Below are positions 53,297-62,800 of a stretch of DNA of 64,000 nucleotides, one piece after another. The stretch is from a virus. Below the pieces are notes generated by a model. The model was not told where the DNA came from and did no database searches. It saw nothing but the letters and a program-made list of their open reading frames with translations. Made by a program: the position numbers and the translations under genes. Positions within the stretch are counted from its first letter, which is position 1. Each line of letters opens with the position of its first letter. The DNA lies in IMG/VR virus record IMGVR_UViG_3300042934_000980, positions 62,001-126,000 of that record; one strand, given 5' to 3'.

Positions 53297-53303
53297 ACTT
53301 TGC

Positions 53304-53660
53304 TTAGTGCTTTGTCTCGCCAGCACGCTTTTCTTCGAGTTCTAAACGCTTCTCGATGTGGTCAGCAAGTGCTTGCAACATGGGTTTGATCTTTTTTGCA
53401 ATAGCGTCCGGATCATTACCGCCGAACGCATGGCCTTGAGATGTTGCCATATAGATGACCTCATGCGCCCCACCACTGGAAGGGACGGCCAACGTAATGT
53501 ACGGGGACTTACGCCAGTACTCAGCCACAAAAGGGGTAGGGTCGCTGGCAGTTCCCTGCTTAAACTCCACCGCCGATTTGTCCGCCATATTGAACCGAAG
53601 AGTGCCTTTAACAATGATCTCGGTAAGGGCCGAGATTTGATGTTTATCGGACTGAAGCAT
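53304..53660 (-). CDS. Unknown protein, 118 aa
   Basis: MLQSDKHQISALT with AAAGGAGAACGTG; the GTG just before the ATG is an alternative. A compact alpha/beta protein ending in a charged helix (HIEKRLELEEKRAG). Directly follows the 146-aa early gene. Confidence 0.6.
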   Translation of the reverse strand: MLQSDKHQISALTEIIVKGTLRFNMADKSAVEFKQGTASDPTPFVAEYWRKSPYITLAVPSSGGAHEVIYMATSQGHAFGGNDPDAIAKKIKPMLQALADHIEKRLELEEKRAGETKH

Positions 53661-53671
53661 CACGTTCTCCT

Positions 53672-54112
53672 TTAGCCGAACAGTTTTTCTGCCAGGTCTT
53701 GGCTGGACTTGCGCTGGGTTTCCAGCCAGTCAGCCGCTTCGGTGCTGTGCACGTAGTCGATCACAGTGGTCGACTGACCGTACAGATATTCTTCGCCCAC
53801 CTGCTGCTTGAGGTGATGCTGGGAGTTGATGGAGAACGCACCCATGTTCAGGGTACCGTCGATGGTGGTCAGCTTGTCGTTGTTGGCGAACTGCTCACGG
53901 GCCACTTGGGCAGTTGCCTGCTCAGTCAGCGTACCCAGGTCGTTGAAGAACTCGACGTGGGTTTTGATGCTGTCGGTGGTCACGCCTTCAGGCATGTCCA
54001 GCTTGCTGGCATCGAAGGTGGCGTGGTTGGTGGCCTTGTCGTAGGAGCTGTTCTTAACCAGTTCCTGCAAACCCTTGTCCATGTACTCGCCGTAGTTTTT
54101 GTTAACAGCCAT
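53672..54112 (-). CDS. Early protein of unknown function, 146 aa
   Basis: MAVNKNYGEYMDKG is chosen (GAGG eight bases upstream); the longer frame to 54205 has no ribosome site. Polar, Gln/Thr/Asn-rich and helical, no motif recognised. Its promoter (54239-54246) is the closest relative of the chimallin and tubulin promoters, including AGAATATTT, so it is predicted to be an abundant early product. Confidence 0.7.
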   Translation of the reverse strand: MAVNKNYGEYMDKGLQELVKNSSYDKATNHATFDASKLDMPEGVTTDSIKTHVEFFNDLGTLTEQATAQVAREQFANNDKLTTIDGTLNMGAFSINSQHHLKQQVGEEYLYGQSTTVIDYVHSTEAADWLETQRKSSQDLAEKLFG

Positions 54113-54238
54113 TTCGCAAACCTCATTGTGTGGAAAAATGTAAGGGAACAAACAAAGAGAGAGTAGATCACTCCCGTCCAAGGAAAAAGCGGAACAGTAT
54201 GGCACTGCCGCCCAGGTGGTGAACCTGTGCTCAACTAA

Positions 54239-54246
54239 GTAATATA
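54239..54246 (-). promoter_or_regulatory. Early promoter (TATATTAC) with extended box
   Basis: The minus strand reads AGAATATTTCAAGCCTATATTAC, a full match to the phiKZ early core plus the AGAATATTT box. A leader of about 125 bases separates it from the 146-aa gene. Confidence 0.75.
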
Positions 54247-54288
54247 GGCTTGAAATATTCTTAGCCCAGACGGGAGCTTTGCTACCGG

Positions 54289-54591
54289 TTAACGATCAAC
54301 CGGCTTTTTATTGGCCCGGGCGTTGGCAATGAAATCGGTGATCTCTTTGCCTATGGCGTCCGTCTTGCTCACCGCTTCTTCAGCCGAGGCATGACCTTCG
54401 TAGGTCACCTTGAATTCCAGACCCAAAGCCTTTTGTTCAGCCGCAATGGCATCAAGTTCTTGGACACACAGCTGGGTGATCTCGTAACTGGCAGGAACCG
54501 TGACGTGAACATCACCGTACTCCTTGACCACCACCTTGATGGTCGCCAGCGGATCCACGTCGTCGTCATCCAGTTTAAATTCGTAAGCCAC
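54289..54591 (-). CDS. Unknown acidic protein, 100 aa, GTG start
   Basis: GTG start (MAYEFKLDDDDVD) with AAGGAG six bases upstream and no nearby ATG. Acidic N-terminus, helical middle, Lys/Arg-rich end. Follows the 293-aa gene by 10 bases. Confidence 0.6.
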   Translation of the reverse strand: MAYEFKLDDDDVDPLATIKVVVKEYGDVHVTVPASYEITQLCVQELDAIAAEQKALGLEFKVTYEGHASAEEAVSKTDAIGKEITDFIANARANKKPVDR

Positions 54592-54601
54592 AGGCTACTC
54601 C

Positions 54602-55483
54602 TTACTTAACGTCGATGCCGTCGTTGAAATCCAAAGCCATTGGCTTCTCACCGGCTTGCGCCGCTTCCAGGACCGGCTTGATCAGCGGGGTCTTTTCGAT
54701 GTTGGTGTCCCGGAACTCCAACTCCAGCGGTTGCACCAGTTGACGACCGTCCGACACCAGACCTTGGCTGACGTTGTGCGCCACGCGGTGCTCGGCGTTG
54801 ACTTCAACGATCGGTTGCAGCAGCTCGAAGGTGTCCCAGTGGTTGCTGACAGGGCCGGTGAAGACTTCGAAGTGCTTGGACGCGTGGTAGATGTGCGCGG
54901 TGTAGAACTCAGGGGTGAAGCCACCCTCTTGCAACAGTTCGCTCATCACCCGCACCTGGTCGAAGTACATTTCGTGCGCAGGGGTGCCTTGTACCGACAG
55001 GTCGAACTGGCCGGAGAGGTAGTTGACCAGCAGTTGAGCCCGTTTGACTACATCAGTGGACAGCGAGAAACGCAGCAGGGTTTCGTCGTAACCCATCAGG
55101 CGGCCGGCAATGAGCATGAACAGCTCTTCGTTGGTGCGGAACTCGGTGGCGGCGATACGGTTGCTGATGGCCACGTTGGTGGCGTTTTCGCTGGCAATGG
55201 TGTCTTTGGTCCAGGCTGTCAGGTGCCCGCCTTGGGAGATCATGTGCACGTTGATCAGCTTGGAGATGTAGATGCGAATGGCATCGGACTTCTGCGCGCT
55301 GGTGAACACCCCTTGGATCAGGTGCGTGCCGGTGTCCAGGTCGGTGGAACGAGCCCACTCTTCGTCTGAAACCTTGTACAGCGCCTGGATCAAGGTGGCA
55401 CCACTGACCACTTCGCGCATGCGGGTGATGAAGGTAGTGTAGTCCAGGAACAGGTTCAGGTTAGGCTGGTGTGCGGTGGTCAT
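54602..55483 (-). CDS. Unknown protein, 293 aa
   Basis: MTTAHQPNLNLFLD with TAGGAGATGTACA. Helical N-terminal two-thirds, then a beta-rich part and an acidic tail (DFNDGIDVK). Stands between a terminator and the 146-aa early gene. Not recognised; an abundant head-associated or early protein are both possible. Confidence 0.65.
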   Translation of the reverse strand: MTTAHQPNLNLFLDYTTFITRMREVVSGATLIQALYKVSDEEWARSTDLDTGTHLIQGVFTSAQKSDAIRIYISKLINVHMISQGGHLTAWTKDTIASENATNVAISNRIAATEFRTNEELFMLIAGRLMGYDETLLRFSLSTDVVKRAQLLVNYLSGQFDLSVQGTPAHEMYFDQVRVMSELLQEGGFTPEFYTAHIYHASKHFEVFTGPVSNHWDTFELLQPIVEVNAEHRVAHNVSQGLVSDGRQLVQPLELEFRDTNIEKTPLIKPVLEAAQAGEKPMALDFNDGIDVK

Positions 55484-55541
55484 TGTACATCTCCTAGGAA
55501 AAATTAACCCCGTCGGGCAATAAGAAGCACTTCAGGTACAT

Positions 55542-55587
55542 AAAAATAGAAAGCCTAAGACCAGTGGGTTGCCCCACCGGTCCTAGG
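55542..55587 (-). terminator. Terminator after protease-like gene
   Basis: CCTAGGACCGGTGGG, GCAA tetraloop, CCCACTGGTCTTAGG, then CTTTCTATTTTTATG on the minus strand. Confidence 0.85.
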
Positions 55588-55600
55588 TCTCTTAAAGGTA

Positions 55601-56449
55601 TTACCGGAACACGTCGAGCGAGTTGCTGCTAACCAGACGAATTGGCGCGCTGCGCTGCATCTTCATCAGCACGCCCATCATCTCGTTAACACGGTTGAAG
55701 CTTTCAGTGCCTTCAAAACGCGCCATGATAGCGTCGTTCTTAAAGCCCTTGTCCACGGCATGGATCAACTCATCCAGCGTGGTGGTCATCTCGTTGAAGC
55801 CATCGTTGATAGCCCCGTCCAGATAACTTTCCAGGCCCGCTGAGAGGTGCTTGCACGCCCGCATCACACCTTGTTCGACCACGACGTCGTAGGTGGAAAG
55901 GTATTCCACCTCGCGCACCATGTCGCCCATTTTCTGCGGTTTGGTAACCGAGCGCAGGGAGATGGCAAAGTTGATGTCCGGATTGGCCAGCGCATCTGCC
56001 GTCCAGGCCTTGTGCTCACCGAAAGGGGTCAGCTCCACTTCGTTGTGCACAGGGTCCTTATCACCGCCGGTCATGGTCCAGTGGATCTTGCGTATGTGCG
56101 CACACACGTTCGGCATCATGATCGTGCGCAAGCGGTTGATCCACTCAAACAGTTCGGTGATCGGCGTACGCACCACCACCCCGTTGACCCGCTCGAAGTA
56201 AAACTGCGGCGGGTGACCCAGCTCGCAGAACACTTGGCCTTCACTGACGCGGCGGTTCAGGTCGCTGTCAGGGGACATGCACTCTTTGAGGTAGTTGTTG
56301 AAGCTGTAGACCACACCACCCCGGTTAGGGATGTTGAAGCCGCCCGCGTTCATGCGGGTATAGCCTGAGCCGTCGCTCATGGGTTTGAGAATGCCACGCT
56401 TGCCGCTGCCGGCCAGGATGGTGTTCCCGAAGGTAATGACCTGAGTCAT
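55601..56449 (-). CDS. Prohead maturation protease-like protein (phiKZ gp175-position)
   Basis: The protein has 282 aa. The pattern of gp21/S77-type prohead proteases is visible in order: NIPNRGGVVYS early, GQVFCELGHP with candidate His79, NFAISLRSVT with candidate Ser164, and STYDVVVEQG with Asp188, matching the GELNHP, GISSRG and DIV blocks. These enzymes cleave scaffold and head proteins after assembly. The gene order protease, unknown, head-type protein, virion polymerase beta matches phiKZ gp175-178 as I recall it. Length is typical. Confidence 0.7.
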   Translation of the reverse strand: MTQVITFGNTILAGSGKRGILKPMSDGSGYTRMNAGGFNIPNRGGVVYSFNNYLKECMSPDSDLNRRVSEGQVFCELGHPPQFYFERVNGVVVRTPITELFEWINRLRTIMMPNVCAHIRKIHWTMTGGDKDPVHNEVELTPFGEHKAWTADALANPDINFAISLRSVTKPQKMGDMVREVEYLSTYDVVVEQGVMRACKHLSAGLESYLDGAINDGFNEMTTTLDELIHAVDKGFKNDAIMARFEGTESFNRVNEMMGVLMKMQRSAPIRLVSSNSLDVFR

Positions 56450-57171
56450 CGTGGAACTCCTTTAATGATCTCTTCAAGATCCGTGACTTTGGTGTCGGGG
56501 TTGACGATGGCCGCCAAGGTGTTGTCTTGCAGATAGCCACCGAGCAATTTAGGGAACGTGCCGTCAATCAACATCGAGGTGTTGTTTAACCCCACGATCA
56601 ACGGGGGTCGCCCTTCCAGCATGGCTTTGCTGTGCCGGTAGGCGACGTCCGGGTTTTCAGGATCACGGAACTGCAACGAGTTGAAGACCCGCATCACCTG
56701 AGGACTGCTCCCCACTTTACCGCCACACTCGTATTGCGCGTAGTCATAAAGGGAAGTCAGGTCGTCCTTGTTCATGTACCACGGCAGCTTTGCGTACAGG
56801 TTGAACTCCAGGTAGTACGCATGGGGTTTGTTGGGGTCTTGGAGCACATCCAGGTTCTCAATGAGGGTATCCCCCTTTTCAAACCCCAGCACCAAGTACT
56901 GCACCCCTTTAATGGCCACTTCCCGGATGCTCAATGGCACCAAGGTAATGTCCATCATGGCCAACAGGGGAGCGTAACACTCCCCAGGAATGACCAACCC
57001 CAGTACAGCCGACGTCCACACCTTCTCCCCCACCGTGGCCATCCCGTTTTCCACAAACCGTTTAGGCAAGTGGACCTCAAGAGGACCATTGGCAACCACC
57101 GAGTTGTCCTCAAGGACCGTGTAGGCTTTGTGGATACGTGCGGAGTTCCTGATCAGTTGGCCAACTTCCAT
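56446..57171 (-). CDS. Probable head-associated protein (phiKZ gp176-position), 241 aa
   Basis: MEVGQLIRNSARI start; its TGA overlaps the protease start (ATGA). Alpha/beta protein with a hydrophobic region around 60-90 that is not a clear membrane helix. Coupling to the protease gene suggests an assembly or protease-regulation role. No motif recognised. Confidence 0.6.
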   Translation of the reverse strand: MEVGQLIRNSARIHKAYTVLEDNSVVANGPLEVHLPKRFVENGMATVGEKVWTSAVLGLVIPGECYAPLLAMMDITLVPLSIREVAIKGVQYLVLGFEKGDTLIENLDVLQDPNKPHAYYLEFNLYAKLPWYMNKDDLTSLYDYAQYECGGKVGSSPQVMRVFNSLQFRDPENPDVAYRHSKAMLEGRPPLIVGLNNTSMLIDGTFPKLLGGYLQDNTLAAIVNPDTKVTDLEEIIKGVPR

Positions 57172-57174
57172 GCG

Positions 57175-58737
57175 TTAGACCCCCACGCAGTTTCTGACGA
57201 TCAACTTGATCAGCGACACATGCAGGCGCTGACGCTTGTCCACGATGTTGTCGGAACCATCACCGGTGATGAAGGTTTCTTCAACGATCGATGCCGCCAT
57301 GTTGCAGTTCATGGCCCGCAGGAACGTCGGGACCAAGGTGCTCGACAGCAGGGCTTCTTGGATCAACACGCTTGGGCTGACTGGAGAGATCGTGTCGCGG
57401 GTGGTGGAGATGTCCGCTTCATGCTCAGCCTGCATGATGGCCTTGGCCACCGTGTGGTAAGCCTTCTCGTACTCCAGACCCATCTGCTCGTTGAACCAGA
57501 CTTCAGGCAAGCCTTCGGCCGGCACCAGTTGCAGCATGCGGGCTTTGAGCGCTGGGGTTTCGTAGATGTAACGCAGTGCCCGCTCTTGCGCGGTCTTGAC
57601 GAACACCTGTTGCGCCCGCTGGGTCAGCGCGCTGTTGATCGAGTTGTAGTAGGCGTTAGCCCCTTCACGCACCCGGATTGGATCGGACAGCAGTGGTACC
57701 GGTTCCAGCGACCCGCCGTTGAAGCGCGAGTACAGCAGCGCAATCAACCACTCGTTGAAGCTGATCCCGTTCTTTTCCAGCATGGCCAAGGCCTGGTTGG
57801 AGTAGAACACCTGGACATTGCCGGCCATGAAACGAGCACCCGAGTAGTCGGGGTTTTCATGACTGGAGATGGTCACAGGTTCCATCTCGCCGATGGCCAC
57901 CGTGCGGTGCACGTAAGCGTTGGCGATTTGCTTCAGACCGATCAGGTAACGCGTCAGGCCGTTCCACAGGGTGGAGACGTATTCGCGGTAGTCGGTGAGC
58001 GAGCCTTTGACCAACCACTTGACCGGGTCATCGTCGGTGTACATCTTGGTCAACACCACGTACATCTTGAGCAGGCGATTGATCTCCAAGCTCTTGATGG
58101 TGGTGAAGTTGAACAGGTACTGACCGTTGTTGACAAACAGCTGACGCAGGTCGTAGATCTCGCCGATGCCGTTAGTCGCTTCGGTGAGTTCGTAGTCGGT
58201 GGACTTGAGGATCTCCACCACATCAGGGTGCGAGGCGTTGATGTATTCCAGCACTTCAGTGCCGTCTACCCAACGGAACTCCAGCCGCTCTTTGACCGCC
58301 AACGAGACGCTGGTGAAGTCCAAGACGGTGTTCTTCATCTCCACCGGGTACAGCGGGGACTGGAAGAACGGGTCTTCCACGTTGATGAAGTTGTAACGGA
58401 TCTTGCTGAACGCCAGGTGCTTGAGGCGGTCGGGGGTGTAAAGCACCGACAGTTCACCGGCCAAGGTTTTGGCAAACGGCACACCAAAGGTCTTGACCAC
58501 ATCGAACGCCCCACGGATCGCTTCAGCCAGCTTGGTGCTGGTAGCGTCCAAGATTGCACTGTGGGAGTTGTTGGCGGTGACCTGTTCGAGCTCTTGACGA
58601 AACAGCTCGTTGTACTGCGCCGAACCGTGGCTCTGTTCGTTCAGGCCTTGCACCAGCGGTTTGGCTGGGAAGGGGGTGGCTTTGTTCACCGAAATGGCGA
58701 TGGCTTCACCCAAGGCAATGCTTTGACCACGGATCAT
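57175..58737 (-). CDS. Probable head structural protein (phiKZ gp177-position), 520 aa
   Basis: MIRGQSIALGEA start, three bases from the next gene. Globular, helical protein with no membrane segment or enzyme motif. In phiKZ the gene before the virion polymerase beta subunit encodes a processed head protein; this one occupies the same place beside a protease-like gene. A Pro-free helical N-terminus might be a cleaved propeptide, which is inference. Confidence 0.6.
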   Translation of the reverse strand: MIRGQSIALGEAIAISVNKATPFPAKPLVQGLNEQSHGSAQYNELFRQELEQVTANNSHSAILDATSTKLAEAIRGAFDVVKTFGVPFAKTLAGELSVLYTPDRLKHLAFSKIRYNFINVEDPFFQSPLYPVEMKNTVLDFTSVSLAVKERLEFRWVDGTEVLEYINASHPDVVEILKSTDYELTEATNGIGEIYDLRQLFVNNGQYLFNFTTIKSLEINRLLKMYVVLTKMYTDDDPVKWLVKGSLTDYREYVSTLWNGLTRYLIGLKQIANAYVHRTVAIGEMEPVTISSHENPDYSGARFMAGNVQVFYSNQALAMLEKNGISFNEWLIALLYSRFNGGSLEPVPLLSDPIRVREGANAYYNSINSALTQRAQQVFVKTAQERALRYIYETPALKARMLQLVPAEGLPEVWFNEQMGLEYEKAYHTVAKAIMQAEHEADISTTRDTISPVSPSVLIQEALLSSTLVPTFLRAMNCNMAASIVEETFITGDGSDNIVDKRQRLHVSLIKLIVRNCVGV

Positions 58738-58910
58738 GCTGCACCCCCATTGACCTGAGCCACGATCGCTTTGGAGATCTGCTCTTCCTGCGTGGCGTTA
58801 TCCAGTGGGGCGATGTATTCCAACCCGACCTTGTTGATGGTGGCCTGGACCAGCTCCACCGTGTTGGCGAAGGTGATAGTGTCAGCCACCAGAGTTTCTT
58901 TATTGACCAT
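58734..58910 (-). CDS. Small protein, 58 aa
   Basis: MVNKETLVADTIT is chosen (AAAGGG upstream) over a TTG. Acidic, helical, without Cys. Its stop overlaps the start of the 520-aa gene, so translation is coupled. Unknown function, perhaps a head accessory peptide. Confidence 0.6.
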   Translation of the reverse strand: MVNKETLVADTITFANTVELVQATINKVGLEYIAPLDNATQEEQISKAIVAQVNGGAA

Positions 58911-58933
58911 GATCAAACCCTTTGTTGAAATGT

Positions 58934-59821
58934 TCAGAGAATAACGCGGTTGGCCGTGTCCATCCCCGAGTAGAAGGTGTCGTACAGCCGGGACGAGATT
59001 TCACCCACGGTGATCTTCCCGTCCCTGTCAAAGTCAAAGCCTTTGTTCTGGGTGTAAGCTTTCAGGTGCGCCGAGTTACTGCGATCGAACAACACCTGGT
59101 CCGCTGACATGCCCACCGCTTTGGGGTAAAAGATGGTCAGGTAGAAGTCTTCCAGCTGGTTGTACTCCTTGCCCCACTTGGCCCACAGGTCAAAGTAGGC
59201 AAAGACTAGGTCCAGCTGATCCATCTGGGACATGCGCTTGATTTGGTCAAGCGTAGTCCCTAGGTCCTTAGCAGCACCGGCCATGAACTGAATCAGGCCG
59301 TAGGCTTGAGAGCCTGCCGCGTTTTGAATGTCAGGACGGAATGTACCGGCCGACTCAAAACACATGCAGGCCATCAGCCAATGCACCGCCTCTGGTGGAT
59401 GGCCCCGCATTTTGACCCACGCGCGGATCTTGGCGATAAACGCCTTGGTCACACGCTTGCTCCAGGCTGCGTCGTAGGCTGGGACGTTGTTCTGGGTGAT
59501 GAACGACATGTAAGGCACGTAGACACCGTTGTAGGTGCCGTTGCCATAAATGCCGTCTACTTTACCAGGATACGTTCCAGCGGCCTTGAGCAGGTCCTGA
59601 ACGCGTCCAATGGCCTGATCCACCTCATCCCCGGCAATCGCCGTGTAGGTGGGTGCAGGCATGGGACGGCCCGTGGTGGAGCGGTGGTGAAAGTCCAGCA
59701 TCTGCTGCAAACCTTTCAACGTGCCAGGACCCATCTTGCCGTCAATACTGCCGGCATACAGCGCCGCTTCCTTCGTCATTACCTGGACGGTCCGTAGCCC
59801 GTTGAGGTTTTTGTACTTCAT
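58934..59821 (-). CDS. Peptidoglycan transglycosylase lysin (phiKZ gp144-like fold)
   Basis: The protein has 295 aa. Two peptidoglycan-binding-type repeats lie in the N-terminal 110 residues (GSIDGKMGPGT near 24-34 and GKVDGIYGNGT near 86-96). The catalytic part has CFESAGTFRPD with candidate Glu156 and AYGLIQFM (173-180), the SLT/lytic transglycosylase pattern. Near the C-terminus DFDRDGKITVGE looks like a calcium-binding EF-hand loop. No signal peptide is present. It could be the lysis enzyme or a virion-associated wall-degrading enzyme. Start overlaps the virion polymerase stop by ATGA. Confidence 0.85.
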   Translation of the reverse strand: MKYKNLNGLRTVQVMTKEAALYAGSIDGKMGPGTLKGLQQMLDFHHRSTTGRPMPAPTYTAIAGDEVDQAIGRVQDLLKAAGTYPGKVDGIYGNGTYNGVYVPYMSFITQNNVPAYDAAWSKRVTKAFIAKIRAWVKMRGHPPEAVHWLMACMCFESAGTFRPDIQNAAGSQAYGLIQFMAGAAKDLGTTLDQIKRMSQMDQLDLVFAYFDLWAKWGKEYNQLEDFYLTIFYPKAVGMSADQVLFDRSNSAHLKAYTQNKGFDFDRDGKITVGEISSRLYDTFYSGMDTANRVIL

Positions 59822-62800
59822 TTGTTGGTACCCCTGTAAATGGCAATGGCTTGGCCAGTAACGGCAATGGTGAGCTCACAGCTGATCAACTTGTTCCGGT
59901 AACTGAGTACCATCCGGTTGAACATCCCTTTCATACTGGATTTGATCAGCACTTCGCGCCCGTCCTCAGTCATGAGTGGCTTGTGCATGATGCTGCCCAC
60001 GGTGCCTTTCATCTGGTTGGCAATCACGTATTTGTCAGCGTTGGTACTGGGGTCCATGGATTCGACGTAGATGGTGATGAACGCCTTGCCCGGAGAGAGC
60101 ATCGGTTTGTTCACGTTAAGCACGGTTGATACCGCACCCTTTTCCACCTCAGAGCCTTCGATACCGGCAAGGCGCTTACGCTTTCTGTCCTGGCTCCCGA
60201 TAAACTTCTCAACGCTTTTGGACATCTGCTCAGGCGTGGCGTTGTAGACCACATCGATGTCGACCACTTTACCGTGGTGATTGGAGCGGATCTGCTTAAT
60301 GCCAATGCGGTTAATGTCCATTGCCAACTCGTTTTCTGTGTAATCGCCCACTAGGTGGGGCTCCTCCACATCGCATAAAATCGAGTCGTAATCAACAGAA
60401 TCACCCACTTTAACCTTAAGGTCGATGTTCCAATCCACATCGATTGCAAAGCGCTTGACCTTGATGAACGGGGTTACCGACTCGTCAGCCAAGGATTTTG
60501 CAATGGCCAAACTGTCCTCGTACACGTCTTGGTCTTCCACCAGCGCAATGCGTGCCATGCGCCCCACTTTCAAGGCCACCTGACCTGGGCAGAACGGGTC
60601 GCGGTCAAACCACTGAACGTCCCAACCCACCACATCACCCTTGCTGAACTTATCCCCCACCTTCAGGTCCGTTACCCGAGTATGACGATGATACTCACCC
60701 GACGCCTCACCGATCTTCAGCCCCAAGGGGTAGGTGTCGGTGGTGCCGTCTTTGTAGGTGATCTTGAGGAACTCATCGCTGACCTCAGTGACCTTACCGT
60801 CTTGCGCCGCCACTTTGCTGTACAGCTCGCTGGTACGGTGCGCCACGATGTTGTCCATCCCGGTGCGCAGGATGTTGGGTACGTAGTTCTGAGCACTGAC
60901 CGCCTGACTGGCCTGAGTCGAGGTAAAGGTACCCCGTTTCGGGTCGTCATGCGCCACGCCGTACATCAGGTTACCAGTGATCGAGGCCAGGCCTGTGTTG
61001 GTCGGCTTTTCGTCCAACGCCAAGTTACCGCGAAAGTCCTTGATGGTCGGGTCAGAGGTGAGGTAGGTCACAAACCCTACTTTACCGCTGTCCTTGTTGG
61101 CTTCCGATACCCGCCCTTTGTAGGTGTCAAGCTGTTGCCGTGCGCGCTTGACCATGGTGATCTCGCTGCGCCCACCGGTGCCACCGAACGTCATCTCCTC
61201 TTGGTCTTTCAACTGGTGAATCGGGTTCACCTCTTCCACCAAGTTCACCGAGGTATCGGTAATGATGTTGAGGATCACCGCTTCAGGGTTGATGTCCAGG
61301 GTGTGCTTGCGCTCACCGCCCTTGTTGCGGTACTGCCGGGTGGACTTGACCAGTTCACGGTACACGTGCCCTGCAAAGCGCTCGTAGCCCACGATCCGCT
61401 GCTCTTCGATCTCCACCTCATGACGAGAGAAGTCGGTCTCCAGCAACTTGACCGCATCGATCAGCAGGTAGTGGAAGTCTTCCGAGTACCCCAGGCGCTT
61501 GAGTTCGTCCTTGGTGATCGGGTCGATGAACAGGTCAAACAGCAGCTTCATTTCCTTGAACTGCTGCGGCCGCACCTTAGGGTCACCCATCAGCGGCACC
61601 CAGATACCCTTCTCGTTCAGATCAGAGCGGCTGAAGTTGCTGATGTTGTTAAGCTTAGGCATGCCCCCAAAGATCAGGCTGGCCAGCTTCTCACGGCGGT
61701 TAAAGATCAGGTACTCATCGTTAAACGCGATGGCGTACTCATCGGGGTCCAGTTTAGGGCGCGTCCCCATGGGCACCGAACGGGTGGTAGCCTTGACCAC
61801 CTTGATCAGCTCGTCGATCCCAAAGTAGTAGCACAGCACCACGCCAATGGGGAACAGGAAACCGCTGATGTTGATGACCGCGTACTCGATCGGGGCTTTG
61901 CTCAAGCTGATCCCCATCAAGCCTTCGACCGTGTTGATCTCCTCGGTGCCCTTGTACAGGTTACCAAAGCTGTCCACCCACAGCGGCTCGCCGTCCTTCA
62001 CCCCCACCAGGAAACTTTCTTTCTTGGTGTACTTCTTAAAGTCGGGGTGTTCTTTGAGCAGCTCATCGATGTTGAAGTTCAAGGTGAGGTCACCCACCTG
62101 GATAAAGCTGAACTTCTTGGCCAGGATGCTGTAGATGCGCGGGGAGACGTAGTCGGGGTTGTACCCAGAACCCAAACTGTAACTGAGGGTTGCCGGTACC
62201 CCGTCTTTGGTTTCCCCACGGGCGCGGATCTGCTTGACCAACCAGAGGGAGTAGTCATCGACCACTTTCTGACTGCGGCTGATCATCAGCTTGCGGTCGT
62301 AGTAGCTGGTCAAGGCCACCTTCACCGGGCTGATCTTGCGGATCGGCAGTTCCATGCGCTGCAGCTGCAAGTGCTGCTTAACCCCGTCCACGGTAAACGT
62401 GGCATCCTTCTGCACCCGTGGCAGGCGAATCTCCGAGGTGCTTTGTGCCCCATTGACCGGATGACGCTGGAACTTGTACACGTCATAACTGCCTTCAACC
62501 CCGTTGACCACCCGGTGTTCCAAGGCCGTCAGACAGATCCCGGCGTTCTGGATCCCGACAAACATACGAGCAATGTCTTTGTGCAGGAACTTCTCAGCGT
62601 ACTCGCGCTTAAGCACTGCAGCGCGGCTGCGCAGCATGCTCTCATCCAACACGGTGATGAAGTTGCCTTCGATCTTACCGTCCAGGCTGTTGAGCTCTTC
62701 AGGGGAGATGGTCATGAACTCGGCCAAGGTTTGACCGTTTTCCATTTCAATCTGCTGATAGCTCATGGCCTTGCGCATGAAGTGCTGCTGCTCGGCGACT

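Noticed and set aside
56632-58758. Plus-strand frame of 708 codons opposite the head genes
   Set aside because: Antisense shadow with His/Gln/Val-rich composition and no start signal.
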